This document shows positions 10,000 through 23,202 of a DNA stretch of 64,000 nucleotides, piece after piece. Positions within the stretch are counted from its first letter, which is position 1. Each line of letters opens with the position of its first letter. Position numbers and translations under genes: made by a program. The notes under the pieces were generated by a model. It searched no databases. It was given only the letters and a program-made list of their open reading frames with translations, and had not been told where the DNA came from. This stretch comes from Begonia masoniana (lineage: Eukaryota > Streptophyta > Magnoliopsida > Cucurbitales > Begoniaceae): the NCBI GenBank assembly GCA_022432975.1, contig CM039514.1, positions 7,485,519 to 7,549,518 on the forward strand. Direction: 5' to 3'.

Positions 10000-10370
10000 C
10001 GATGACGTCAGCCGGAAGGTTTACAAACAAAGACCTCCCACGGCATCAACCGATGACGTGTGCAAACAAAGACCTCACTCGGTAGACTGCATCTACCGAT
10101 GACGTCAACACGACTCTATCTGCCGATGAAGTCAACACAACTTCATCTGCCGATGAGGTCAACACAACTTCATCTGCCGATGAAGTGTACAAACAACGCG
10201 TCTCCATCTTCCGATAGACAAACACGCGACATCTACCGATAACAACAAAACGACTCCTTCCGATAGAATTAAAATACACACTACATCTGCCGATGGACTA
10301 TATCTACCGACAGAATGACAAAACACACTACATCTGCCGATAGACTGCATCTACCGGTAGATTCAAAATA
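10000..10370 (-). promoter_or_regulatory. Repeated CATCTACCGATGACGTC motif array in LTR A
   Basis: Many variants of (CATC)TACCGATGACGTC and CTGCCGATGAAGTC are present, including perfect TGACGTCA palindromes and TGACGTGT forms. TGACG/TGACGTCA is the core bound by plant TGA-type bZIP factors, so an enhancer role is plausible but inferred. Confidence 0.5.
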
Positions 10371-10675
10371 ATCACCCTAAACAAGGAACATCACTGCTTA
10401 CCAGAAGAACTTGTAAAATCGACTGAAAACATTCAGACAACCAAAATTTTCATGAAAACACTAATCAAACCAGTAAAACACAGCTAAACCATCAATTCGT
10501 CATTTCCAATAAAATCTTAAGAAAATCATTTTTAACCAAACTCAAACTATAGTCACTAAAATTCTCAGAAGTTGCAAATCTGAACTCAGTATTCTCAACC
10601 TAACACATACAACCATTGATTAAACCGTCTCAACAGGTTGCCAAACCGATGCCTGGATGTGCTCCCCCAACCAGC

Positions 10676-11269
10676 CTAGTCTTCAAATTGTTCTGTAAAC
10701 ACACCTTCAGTAACTTCTTCACCTACATCACAAAACTCATCTATTAGCCTAATGCTAAGCAAGTAAAGCAATGAATAAAATGAATCAATGACACAATAAT
10801 TTCCCTAAACATGCAATTTCTACTTTCTCATCTCAGTTGCATTCAAATTCGTTCTCTGTTGATCCCCCTGTACGATGGGAAAGTGGATCAGTCATCCCCC
10901 AAAGCATACATCCTCTGATCTCAATTAAGGGGCGGATTAATTCCCTTAACAGTTAACTGATCTGATCCCCCTGTAGGATTGGGAAGTGGATCATTTTTCC
11001 CAAAACCTCAATCCTCTGTTCTCAGTTAAGGGGCGGATTAATCCCCCTTAACAGTTGTTCTGTTCATCCTGCTCACACATGCCATACCATTTCATGAAAA
11101 ATACATTTTCGTAGTCTTTCAAAACATGATGCATGACAATTGGAAATAAACATACAAACATGCATAACACCTATTGTTTTGTGATGTAGGCCCGAAGGCA
11201 CAAACAAACTTTACTTACCTGGTTTCCTGGAAGTCGCTCGGCTAAATGCTACTTTAGAAGCTCGCTCAC
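10676..11269 (-). other. Micro-exon (11219-11269) and terminal exon (10676-10722) inside LTR A
   Basis: On the minus strand a donor CTAG|GTAAGC (exon end 11487) is followed by an acceptor GATTTTAG and a 51-nt micro-exon starting GTGAGCGAGC. That exon ends at CCAG|GTAAGT, and a 47-nt exon after GATGTAG ends in TAG. Read in the frame GT-GAG-CGA, both exons stay open and finish GEEVTEGVFTEQFED before the stop. LTR B (16158-16208, 15615-15661) and LTR C (22664-22714, 22121-22167) keep the same lengths and phase. Confidence 0.45.
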
Positions 11270-11795
11270 CTAAAATCATAACAGTACATATATCAAACTT
11301 TCACTAAACTTCACATAATCAATACAGGAGTTTGAGGAAACCAAATTTGAAACCCCACAACTCGGGTATTCTCATTAGTCACTCAGCTCGAACCTACTCT
11401 AAATCACAGCATTCCTCGAAACTTCTCACATTGTACTCCCTCAGCTATCTAACTACTAAAATCGCAAGAAAACAAGGAGGGCTTACCTAGGTCGAAGGAG
11501 AATCGGGCATGAGAATCACCTAGAGGTTTCTGTTGTTCGAGCTGAAGACCGAAAGGGAAAGAAAATGAGTAGTGGTGGCGGCTACTCTAAACCTTTTACC
11601 TTAAATACATTATCCACTTTCAAATTTGCCAATTACCCTTATGCCCTTACTTACTCATTCTTCTTCAACCTAACCTACATTATACTAAAATTTCATTCAT
11701 CGATTATACTTAATAGATTTATCTGTTATTTCAAATTCTTAATTAAAGTCGGGTGTTACAATCTACCCACCTTAAAAGAATTTTGTCCTCAAAAT

Positions 11796-14559
11796 TCAGT
11801 ACCTGAACAGTTTTGGATGTTGGTTCATCATGTCTTGCTGGCGTTTCCAAGTTGCCTCCTCTGTATTCTGATTGTGCCATAAGACTTTCACCAGTGGCAC
11901 TTCTTTGTTGCGTAGTACCTTTACTGCATAATCCAGAATCTTTACTGGCTTCTCCTCGTAGGTAAGTGTAGGTTGAATTTCAATGCTCTGCTGTTCAACA
12001 ACTTGAGTTGGATCCCGCATACACTTCTTTAACATAGAGACATGGAACACGTCATGTATCCCTCCCATAGAAACTGGTAGCTGTAACTGATAGGCTGCCT
12101 TCCCAATCCTTTTTCAGAATTGAGAAAGGACCTACAAATCTAGGATTCAGTTTGCCTCTCTTTCCAAATCTCACAACTCCCTTAAACGGTGACACCTTAA
12201 GGAAAACTTCATCTCCAACTTCAAATTCTAATTCTCTGTGCCTTCTATCAGCATAACACTTCTGTCGGCTTTGAGCTGTCAAAATTCGTTGTCGGATAAG
12301 GGCAATCTTCTCCACCGTTTGTTGCACAAAATCAGGACCAATTAGTCGTGCTTCTCCTACCTCGTCCCAGTATAAAGGTGATCTACACCTCCTTCCATAC
12401 AGAGCCTCATATGGAGCCATACCTATGGTTGCTTGAAAACTGTTGTTGTAGGAAAATTCTATCAAAGGCAAATACTTGCTCCAGGAACCTTGGAAATCCA
12501 ATACGCATGCCCGGAGCATATCCTCTAATGTTTGTATGGTTCTTTCTGATTGTCCATCAGTTTGAGGGTGAAAGGCTGTACTGAAGTTTAGCTGTGTGCC
12601 CATGGCTTTATGTAAACTCTTCCAAAATTTGGATGTGAATCTAGAGTCTCGGTCCGAAACTATAGTAGCTGGAACTCCATGCAGTCGCACAACCTCCTGC
12701 ACATACAATTCAGCTAGCTGATCCATAGAGTAAGTCACCTTGATGGGTAAGAAATGGGCTGATTTGGTTAATCGATCGATTATCACCCAGATTGGATCAT
12801 GTCCTTTTACTGTTCTGGGTAATCCTATAACAAAGTCCATGGTTATCTGCTCCCATTTCCATTCAGGGAGTGGTAATGGCTGCAACATTCCTGCAGCCCT
12901 CTGATGTTCAGCCTTAACCTGCTGGCAGATCAAACATAGTCCTACACGTTCAGCAACGCTCCGCTTCATACCTGGCCACCAATACGTCTGTTTAAGGTCT
13001 CTGTACATCTTTGTACTACTAGGATGAACGGAGAATCCAGAAGAATGAGCTTCAGAAAGGATTTCATCACGAAGCTCTTTATTGGCTGGCACAAAATATC
13101 TATTCCTGAACTTAAGTATTCCATCATCAGTATAATTGAAGTCCAAATTGTCAGTAGAATCCATGCTCGACTTGAACTTTTTACACTCCTCATCAATGTT
13201 CTGGGTTTCTTTTATCTTTTCTAGAATGGTAGGTTTCAAAGAGATGGCAGAAAGCATAGCTGCTACATTGGACACAGTTTCTAGGTTAAACTTATAAAAT
13301 TCAGACTCTAAGGCCACCGGCATATCCAGAGTAAAAGCTGAGGCTGACGGTATTACTCTACTTAATGCATCAGCCACCACATTGGCCTTACCAGGGTGGT
13401 ATTTAATCTCAAAATCGTAGTCTTTAACAAATTACAACCATCTACGTTGCCTCATGTTTAATTCTTTCTGCGTGAAAATATACTTCAGACTTTTATGATC
13501 CGAAAATATTTCACAAGTCTGTCCATACAAGTAGTGCCTCCAAATTTTTAATGCAAAAACCACTGCAGCTAATTCTAAGTCATGTATAGGATAATTCTTC
13601 TCATGCACCTTTAATTGCCTAGAAGCATAAGCTATGACCTTACCATCTTGCATCAAAACACAGCCAAGTCCAATTTTGGAAGCATCACAATAAATACTAA
13701 ACTTACCATTTTCAACAGGAAGGGTTAGTATAGGTGCATTGGTCAATTTCTGCTTTAAGGTTTGGAAGCTGGACTACACTCCTCAGTCCAAGCATACTTT
13801 ATGTTCTTCTTAGTTAAACGAGTGAGGGGTGTTGCAACCTTCGAGAATCCTTCAATAAACTTCCTGTAATACCCTGCTAACCCGAGAAAACTCCTAATAT
13901 CAGAAGCATTCTTTGGTTGAGGCCATTCCCTAACCGCTTGGACCTTGGCTGGATCAACGGATATTCCATCACCCGAGATCACATGGCCTAAAAAGTGGAT
14001 TATGTCCAATCAAAATTCACACTTGGAAAACTTAGCATAAAGCTGGCGCTGTCTGAGTACTCCTAACACCAAACTCAAATGCGTTGCATGCTCATCCTTA
14101 TTTCTAGAATAAATCAAGATATCATCAATGAATACAATGACAAACTTGTCTAAAAACTCGTGAAACACCTTATTCATGAGATCCATGAAAGCTGCTGGTG
14201 CATTTGTCAAACCAAAGGACATAACCAAAAATTCGTAATGTCCATATCTCGTACGAAAGGTAGTCTTTGGTATATCCTCAGACTTAACCTTCAATTGGTA
14301 GTACCCTGATCTTAAGTCAATCTTAGAGAAAACTCGTGCACCTTGAAGTTGGTCAAACAAATCATCGATCCTAGGCAATGGGTACTTATTTTTGACGGTT
14401 AACTTATTCAATTCTCTGTAGTCAATGCACATACGCATTGATCCATCCTTCTTTTTAACAAATAGGACTGGTGCACCCCACGGTGAATAACTTGGCCGTA
14501 TGAATCCTTTTTCCAACAGTTCCTCTAACTGTCTCTTTAACCTGGCTTTGATACCAACT
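11796..14559 (-). pseudogene. Truncated and broken gypsy pol (RT, RNase H, integrase)
   Basis: The region begins directly after a primer-site-like TTGGTATCAAAGCC with the reverse transcriptase, so gag and protease are deleted. RT motifs (FIDDILIYS), RNase H ([10 protein letters not shown]), the integrase core and the chromodomain-like end (EEATW) can all be read, but in pieces. A Trp codon reads TGA near 14007. One base is lost near 13772 (GAGTGTAGTCC). A stop lies near 13432 after RQRRWL, and an extra base near 12110 follows SILK. It cannot encode a working polyprotein. Confidence 0.9.
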
Positions 14560-16696
14560 TGTAACACCCCGAGTTATCTGAACTCGGTTTGTTACTCAAT
14601 ATTCGAACACGGCTAAAAAAAAAAACTTTGATACTAAATTTAAAATTTCACTCGACAGTCAAAATTTAGCATTTTTTTTTCTAAAACTCAAAATATTTAA
14701 AACTTGCAGCGGAAAATTATTTGAACAACAATGGATTTAAACAAAACTGTGAAAAACATTGTTAAAATAGTCGTTGGGAATGTTAAGAAATATTCGGCTA
14801 AAAGAAACAGGGGTTTAAAACGTGGAATACGTGAACGGTTGCAGAAGTCTAACGCGTCTGCCGACGACCAGTCAACGGAAGAAGCAGAACATAAAACAGA
14901 AGGCTTCTGCCGATGACGTCACCCGGAAGGAATGAAAACAAAAGACGTCACTCGGTAGACTTCATCTACCGATGACGTGTACCAACAAAAGACATCACTC
15001 GGTAGACTTCATCTACCGATGACGTGTACCAACAAAAGACTTCACTCGGTAGACTGCATCTACCGATGACGTGTACCAACAAAAGACTTCACTCGGTAGA
15101 CTGCATCTACCAATGACGTCAACACGACTCTATCTGCCGATGAAGTCAACACAACTTCATCTGCCGATGAGGTGTACAAACAACGCGTCTCCATCTTCCG
15201 ATAGACAAACACGCGACATCTACCGATAACAACAAAACGACTCCTTCCGATAGAATTAAAGTACACACTACATTTGCCGATAGACTGCATCTACCGGTAG
15301 ATTCAAATTAATCACCCTAAACAAGGAACATCACAGCTTACCAGAAGAACTTCTAAAATCTACTGAAAACATTCAGACAACCAAATTTGTCATGAAAACA
15401 CTAATCAACCAGTAAAACACAGCTAAACCATCAATTCGACATTTCCAATAAAATCTTAAGAAAATCATTTTTAACCAAACTCAAACTATAGTCACTAAAA
15501 TTCTCAAAAGTTGCTAATCTGCACTCAGTATTCTAAACCTAACACATACAACCATTGATTAAACCGCCTCAACAGATTGTCAAACCGATGCTTAGATGTG
15601 CTCCCCCAACCAGCCTAGTCTTCAAATTGTTCTGTAAACACACCTTCAGTAACTTCCTCACCTACATCACAAAACTCATCTATTAGCCTAATGCTAAGCA
15701 AGCAAAGCAATGAATAAAATGAATCAATGACACAATAATTTCCCTAAACATGCAATTTCTACTTTCTCATCTCAGTTGCATTCGAATTCGTTCTCTGTTG
15801 ATCCCCCTGTACGATGGGAAAGTGGATCAGTCATCCCCCAAAGCATACATCCTCTGATCTCAATTAAGGGGCGGATTAATTCCCTTAACAGTTAACTGAT
15901 CTGATCCCCCTGTAGGATTGGGAAGTGGATCATTTTTCCCAAAACCTCAATCCTCTATTCTCAGTTAAGGGGCTGATTAATCCCCCTTAACAGTTGTTCT
16001 GTTCGTCCTGCTCACACATGCCATACCATTTTATGAAAAATGCATTTTCGTAGTTTTTCAAAACATGATGCATGACAACTGGAAATAAACATATAGACAT
16101 GCATAACACCTATTGTTTTGTGATGTAGGCCCGAAGGCACAAACAAACTTTACTTACCTGGCTCCCTGGAGGTCGCTCGGCTAAATGCTACTTTAGAAGC
16201 TCGCTCACCTAAAATCATAATAGTACATATATCAAACTTTCACTAAACTTCACAGAATCAATACAGGAGTTTGAGGAAACCAAATATGAAACCCCACAAC
16301 TCTGGTATTCTCATTAGTCACCCAACCCGAACCTACTCTAAATCACAGCATTCCTCGAAACTTCTCACATCGTACTCCCTCAGCTATCTAACTACTAAAA
16401 TCGCAAGAAAACAAGGAGGGCTTACCTAGGTTGAAGGAGAATCGGGCAGGAGAATCGCCTAGAGATTTCCGCTGTTTGAGCTGAAGACCGAAAGGGAAAG
16501 AAAATGAGTAGTGGTGGCGGCTACTCCAAACCTTTTGCCTTAAATACCTTATCCATTTTCAAATTTGCCAATTACCCTTATGCCCTTACTTACTCATTCT
16601 TCAACCTAACCTACATTATACTAAAATTTCTTTCATCGATTATACTTAATAGATTTATCTATTATTTCAAATTCTTAATTAAAGTCGGGTGTTACA
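14560..16696 (-). repeat. LTR B (shared middle LTR)
   Basis: 2,137 bp. It acts as the 5' LTR of internal region 1 and the 3' LTR of internal region 2. Near its end it differs from LTRs A and C (TGTTACTCAATATTCGAACA) and carries four 47-48-bp tandem units with TACCGATGACGTG around 14945-15115. Confidence 0.9.
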
Positions 16697-16731
16697 ATAT
16701 ACCCTTCTTAAAAGAATTTTGTCCTCAAAAT

Positions 16732-19700
16732 TCAGTACCTGAACAGTTCTGGATGTTGGTTCATCATGTCTTGCTGGCGTTCCCAAGTTGCCTCCTCTGT
16801 ATTCTGATTGTGCCATAAGACTTTCACCAGTGGCACTTCTTTGTTGCGTAGTACCTTTACTGCATAATCCAGAATCTTTACTGGCTTCTCCTCGTAGGTA
16901 AGTGTAGGTTGAATTTCAATGCTCTGCTGTTCAACAACTTGAGTTGGATCCCGCATACACTTTTTTAACATAGAGACATGGAACACATCATGTATTCCTC
17001 CCATAGAAGCTGGTAGCTGTAACTGATAGGCTGCCTTTCCGATTCTTTTCAGAATTGAGAAAGGACCTACAAATCTAGGATTCAGTTTGCTTCTCTTTCC
17101 AAATCCCACAACTCCCTTAAATGGTGACACCTTAAGGAAAACTTCATCTCCAACTTCAAATTCTAATTCTCTGCGCCTTCTATCAGCATAACACTTCTGT
17201 CGGCTTTGAGCTGTCAAAATTCGTTGTCGGATAAGGGCAATCTTCTCCACCGTTTGTTGCACAAAATCAGGACCTAATAGTCGTGCTTCTCCTACCTCGT
17301 CCCAGTATAAAGGTGATCTACACCTCCTTCCATACAGAGCCTCATAAGGAGCCACACCTATGGTTGCTTGAAAACTGTTGTTGTAGGAAAATTCTACCAA
17401 AGGCAAATACTTGCTCTAGGAACCTTGGAAATCCAATATGCATGCCCGGAGCATATCCTCTAATGTTTGTATGGTTCTTTCTTATTGTCCATCAGTTTGG
17501 GGGTAAAAGGCTGTGCTGAAATTTAGTTGTGTTCCCATGGCTTTATGTAAACTCTTCCAAAATTTGGATGTGAATCTAGAGTCTCGGTCCGAAACTATAG
17601 TAGCTGGAACTCCATGCAGTCGCACAACCTCCTGCACATACAATTCAGCTAGCTGATCCATAGAGTAAGTCACCTTGATGGGTAAGAAATGGGCTGATTT
17701 GGTTAATCGATCGATTATCACCCAGATTGCATCATGTCCTTTTACTGTCCTGGGTAATCCTACAACAAAGTCCATGGTTATCTGCTCCCATTTCCATTCA
17801 GGGAGTGGTAATGGCTGCAACATTCCTGCAGGCCTCTGATGATCAGCCTTAACCTGCTGGCAGATCAAACATAGTCCTACATGTTCAGCTACGCTCCCCT
17901 TCATTCCTGGCCACCAATACGTCTGTTTAAGGTCTCTGTACATCTTTGTACTACCAGGATGAACGGAGAATCCAGAAGAATGAGCTTCAGAAAGGATTTC
18001 ATCACGAAGCTCTTTATTGGCTGACACAAAATATCTATTCCTGAACTTAAGTATTCCATTATCAGTATAATTGAAGTCCAAATTGTCCGTAGAATCCGTG
18101 CTCGACTTGAACTTCATACACTCCTCATCAATGTTCTGGGTTTCTTTTATCTTTTCTAGAATGGTAGGTTTCAAAGAGATGGCAGAAAGCATAGCTGCTA
18201 CATTGGACACAGTTTCTAGGTTAAACTTATGAAATTCTGACTCTAAAGCTAGCGGCATGTCAAGAATTAAGGCAGAGACTGATGATGTCACTCTACTCAA
18301 GGCATCAGCCACCACATTGGCCTTACCAGGGTGGTATTTAATCTCAAAATTGTAGTCTTTAACAAACTCCAACCATCTACGTTGCCTCATGTTTAATTCC
18401 TTTTGCGTGAAAATATACTTCAGACTTTTATGATCCGAAAATATTTCACAAGTCTGTCCATACAAGTAGTGCCTCCAAATTTTTAATGCAAAAACCACTG
18501 CAGCTAATTCTAAGTCATGTGTAGGATAATTCTTCTCATGCACCTTTAATTGCCTAGAAGCATAAGCTATGACCTTACCATCTTGCATCAAAACACAGCC
18601 AAGTCCAATTTTGGAAGCATCACAATAAATACTAAACTTACCATTTTCAACGGGAAGGGTTAGTATAGGTGCATTGGTCAATTGCTGCTTTAAAGTTTGG
18701 AAGCTGGACTCACACTCCTCAGTCCAAGCATACTTTATGTTCTTCCTAGTTAAACGAGTGAGGGGTGTCGCAATCTTTGAGAATCCTTCAATAAACTTCC
18801 TGTAATACCCTGCTAACCCGAGAAAACTCCTGATATCAGAAGCATTCTTTGGTTGAGGCCATTCCTTGACTGCACGAACTTTGGCTGGATCGACAGATAT
18901 TCCATCCCCAGAGATCACGTGACCAAGAAAGTGAATTCTGTCCAACCAAAACTCACACTTGGAAAACTTAGCATAAAGCTGGCGCTGTCTGAGTACTTCT
19001 AACACCAAACTCAAATGCGTTGCATGCTCATCCTTATTTCTAGAATAAATCAAGATATCATCAATGAATACAATGACAAACTTATCTAAAAACTCGTGAA
19101 ACACTCTATTCATGAGATCCATGAAAGCTGCTGGTGCGTTTGTCAAACCAAAGGACATAACCAAAAATTTGTAATGTCCATATCTCGTACGAAAGGCAGT
19201 CTTTGGTATATCCTCAGACTTAACCTTCAATTGGTAGTACCCTGATCTTAAGTCAATCTTAGAGAAAACTCGTGCACCTTGAAGCTGGTCATACAAATCA
19301 TCGATCCTAGGCAATGGGTACTTATTTTTGATGGTTAACTTATTTAACTCCCGATAATCAATGCACATGCGCATTGATCCATCCTTCTTTTTAACAAATA
19401 GAACTGGTGCACCCCACGGTGAATAACTTGGCCGTATAAATCCTTTTTCCAACAGTTCCTCTAACTGTCTCTTTAATTCCTTGAGTTCCGTTGGTGCCAA
19501 TCTGTATGGATTCTTAGATATAGGTTCAGCACCAGGATAGACATCCACCACAAATTCGATCTCTCTATCAGGTGGTAAGCCAGGCAGGTCATCAAGGAAA
19601 ACTTCAGGGAAATCTTGAGCTATTGGAACATTTTGGAGACTCGGTTCTCCTACCAGCTTTGTGTCTAATACGCTGGCCAAAAAGTATGAATACTCCCTAC

Positions 19701-21216
19701 ACGGGAAAGGTTTAGCGCTGACAGAGGATAAAACAGACATTCTTCTGTCTCTCCTTGAGGCTTGAAAGGTGTGTCTCGAACCACCAGGGGGTTGGAAACT
19801 AACTACCCCAGTTCTACAATCTATTGTGGTATAGTGCTTAAACAACCAATCCATTACTAAGATTACATCAAATCCCATGATCTCTAAAATAATGAGATCA
19901 GCAGGCAGGTTCTTATCTTCTACTGTCACTACACTATTAAGCAGCATACGGCTAGAGTGCATGCGTTCGCCAGAAGGTAAAGCAACATTGAACATATGCT
20001 CAGAAAGTGAAGACTTAACGTCTAATTTATCAGCAAATACAGACGCTATGAAGGAATGTGTTGCACCTGAATCTATTAAAGTAAAAGCAGGCATAAAATT
20101 GACCAGTATGGTACCTGACACCACAGCAGGCTGATCTTCATCACCCGGTTCCACCATGGAGAATATCCTTGGCTTAACATTCACAGGGCCATTCTTCAGA
20201 GCTTGACAATCCCTATTCATGTGGCCAACTTTATTACAATTATAACAGCGAAGGACTCTGGGCTTTGGGCAATCCTTAAGCAGATGCCCGGTCTCCTCAT
20301 AGTTGAAACACTTCCCCGCGCTAATCCTACACTCTCCCGGGTGAAATCTTGAACACTTTGGGCATTGAGGGAACTTCCTAGTATCTGGTGTCTTCTTCTC
20401 CTTCCCTTGACTGCCCTGGCCCTCACCGGGCCTCTTCGTTCCCCTGTGATGGTGTGGCTGGGTGAACTTTCGTGGAGCCGCACTAAACCCGGCACACTTC
20501 ATCTCTGCCTCTTCCACTTCTAATGCCGTGGACACTACTTCACTGTAGGACAATCCTTTGATACCCGAGAACTTGACTCCTCTATAAATCTCAGGTTTCA
20601 GCCCATGCACAAATTGGAACACCTTATCCTCATCCCTGCGTGCGAGGTGTCCGGCAAACCTTGATAGGGATTCAAACTGTCTGCTGTATTCAGCTACGGT
20701 CCCTGTCTGTTTCAAGTTCATGAACTCCAATTTCTTTGTGGTCTGTACAGTACTGTTAAAATACTTCTCATAGAAAATTTCCTTAAATTGCGTCCAAGTC
20801 ATCGCAAGAACATCATGGGTGGTCTCCATCGTCTCCCACCAAAGTTGAGCATCACCAGCAAAGTGGAAGGTTGCCAAAATGACCTTTTCCCCATCTCCCA
20901 CACTCGCACACCTAAACATGCTTTCTATTTTTTTCAACCATTCCTCGGCCACAATTGGATTAGCTGACTTTCCATCAAAAGTGGGTGGTCGCAACCTCCT
21001 AAACCTCTCTCCTGCCTGTTCATTGTTGGAACCCGAGTTGGCACTTCCTTGTACCTCTCGGTTCAGTAGCAGTCCCAACTGATCGGACTGCTGGCGCATC
21101 ATATCAGATTGCTGACGTACCAAGTCTGTCAGCTGTCTGATCACACCAGAATTCTCAGTACTTCCCGGGTTTGGTGTCTCCCTCTGTACTCTCGGTCTCC
21201 TTGGTCGTCTAGACAT
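16732..21216 (-). pseudogene. Ty3/gypsy Gag-Pol polyprotein with two nonsense codons
   Basis: Domains in order are: a Gag capsid-like region from about residue 70, a CCHC knuckle ([14 protein letters not shown]), aspartic protease ([11 protein letters not shown], where DSG replaces the commoner DTG), RT with FIDDILIYS, RNase H, an HHCC plus DDE integrase, and a C-terminal chromodomain-like end (EEATWERQQD). I place the start at MSRRPRRPR (21216); an in-frame ATG lies 36 bp upstream. Ser reads TAA at 17482-17484 (after QTDGQ) and Trp reads TAG at 17416-17418; the frame is otherwise continuous. A cysteine of the more N-terminal knuckle-like copy is replaced ([14 protein letters not shown]). Not autonomous as it stands. 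Confidence 0.92.
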
Positions 21217-21338
21217 TTTACTATATTCCTGTAAAAGGTTAACTATTCTCATAAATATCTAATAACTAAAACTAACATAAACACTTACAGTTGTTGGAGT
21301 ACTTCCATGCAACGATCGGCACTGTTGAGTAATTCTTT

Positions 21339-21371
21339 GAACGGTTTAACCAAATGGCTCTGATACCAACT
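21339..21371 (-). other. Primer binding site (initiator tRNA-Met)
   Basis: Just inside LTR C the minus strand reads TTGGTATCAGAGCC, the usual plant gypsy primer site complementary to the 3' end of initiator tRNA-Met. Confidence 0.85.
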
Positions 21372-23202
21372 TGTAACACCCCGAGTTATCTGAACCCGGT
21401 TTGCTACTCAAAACGCTGAACCGAACCATGACGACTTGATGCTAAATTTAAAAATTTCACTCGACAGTCAAAATTTGACGTTTTCTAAAACTCAATATAT
21501 TTTAAAACTTGCAGCGGAGATCAATTGAACATCAATGAAGCTAAGTAATCTGTGAAAATTTTTAAAATGATTGTTGGAAGTGTTAAGAATAATTGGCCAA
21601 AAGATATAAAGCTTTAAAAACGTGGAATACCCGTGAAGTTGCAGAAGTCAAACACATCTGCCGACGACAAAGTCAACGGAAGGAGCAGTAATATGCTTCT
21701 ACCGATGACGTCAGCCGGAAGGTTTACAAACAAAGACCTCCCACGGCATCAACCGATGACGTGTGCAAACAAAGACCTCACTCGGTAGACTGCATTTACC
21801 GGTAGATTCAAAATAATCACCCTAAACAAGGAACATCACTGCTTACCAGAAGAACTTGTAAAATCGACTGAAAACATTCAGACAACCAAAATTTTCATGA
21901 AAACACTAATCAAACCAGTAAAACACAGCTAAACCATCAATTCGTCATTTCCAATAAAATCTTAAGAAAATCATTTTTAACCAAACTCAAACTATAGTCA
22001 CTAAAATTCTCAGAAGTTGCAAATCTGAACTTAGTATTCTCAACCTAACACATACAACCATTGATTAAACCGTCTCAACAGGTTGCCAAACCGATGCCTG
22101 GATGTGCTCCCCCAACCAGCCTAGTCTTCAAATTGTTCTGTAAACACACCTTCAGTAACTTCTTCACCTACATCACAAAACTCATCTATTAGCCTAATGC
22201 TAAGCAAATAAAGCAATGAATAAAATGAATCAATGACACAATAATTTCCCTAAACATGCAATTTCTACTTTCTCATCTCAGTTGCATTCAAATTTGTTCT
22301 CTGTTGATCCCCCTGTACGATGGGAAAGTGGATCAGTCATCCCCCAAAGCATACATCCTCTGATCTCAATTAAGGGGTGGATTAATTCCCTTAACAGTTA
22401 ACTGATCTGATCCCCCTGTAGGATTGGGAAGTGGATCATTTTTCCCAAAACCTCAATCCTTTGTTCTCAGTTAAGGGGCGGATTAATCCCCCTTAACAGT
22501 TGTTCTGTTCATCCTGCTCACACATGCCATACCATTTCATGAAAAATACATTTTCGTAGTCTTTCAAAACATGATGCATGACAATTGGAAATAAACATAC
22601 AAACATGCATAACACCTATTGTTTTGTGATGTAGGCCCGAAGGCACAAACAAACTTTACTTACCTGGTTTCCTGGAAGTCGCTCGGCTAAATGCTACTTT
22701 AGAAGCTCGCTCACCTAAAATCATAATAGTACATATATCAAACTTTCACTAAACTTCACATAATCAATACAGGAGTTTGAGGAAACCAAATTTGAAACCG
22801 CACAACTCGGGTATTCTCATTAGTCACTCAGCTCGAACCTAGTCTAAATCACAACATTCCTCGAAACTTCTCACATTGTACTCCCTCAGCTATCTAACTA
22901 CTAAAATCGCAAGAAAACAAGGAGGGCTTACCTAGGTCGAAGGAGAATCGGGCAGGAGAATTGCTTAGAGGTTTCTGCTGTTCGAGCTGAAGACCGAAAG
23001 GGAAAGAAAATGAGTAGTGGTGGCGGCTACTCTAAACCTTTTACCTTAAATACATTATCCACTTTCAAATTTGCCAATTACCCTTATGCCCTTACTTACT
23101 CATTCTTCAACCTAACCTACATTATACTAAAATTTCATTCATCGATTATACTTAATAGATTTATCTGTTATTTCAAATTCTTAATTAAAGTCGGGTGTTA
23201 CA
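21372..23202 (-). repeat. LTR C (5' LTR of the near-complete copy)
   Basis: 1,831 bp, shorter than LTR A because most of the TACCGATGACGTC array is missing, apparently by recombination between GACTGCAT(C/T)TACCG repeats near 21790. Otherwise closely similar to LTR A. Confidence 0.9.

Larger units (their letters stand above)
9668..11760 (-). repeat. LTR A (distal, 3' LTR of the truncated copy)
   Basis: 2,093 bp, TG...CA bounded. It is preceded on the minus strand by a polypurine tract (RC of CTACCCACCTTAAAA at 11763). It contains the TGACGTC-type array (10000-10370), a tandem duplication of about 115 bp (10860-11060) and the micro-exon unit. Confidence 0.9.
9668..23202 (-). mobile_element. 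Three-LTR tandem Ty3/gypsy element (LTR-pol-LTR-gag-pol-LTR)
   Basis: Three same-orientation LTRs (9668-11760, 14560-16696, 21372-23202) flank two internal regions, all on the minus strand. Each LTR runs TGTAACACCCCGAG to GGGTGTTACA. The flanks TTATT (9663-9667) and ATATT (from 23203) match at 4 of 5 bases, as for a decayed 5-bp target-site duplication around the whole array. The outer two LTRs resemble each other more than the middle one does: after TGAACCCGGTTTGCTACTC they share sequence the middle LTR lacks. Internal region 2 is near full length; internal region 1 has lost gag and protease. The protein domain order and C-terminal chromodomain-like end suggest a chromovirus, perhaps Tekay/Del-like. 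Confidence 0.85.
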
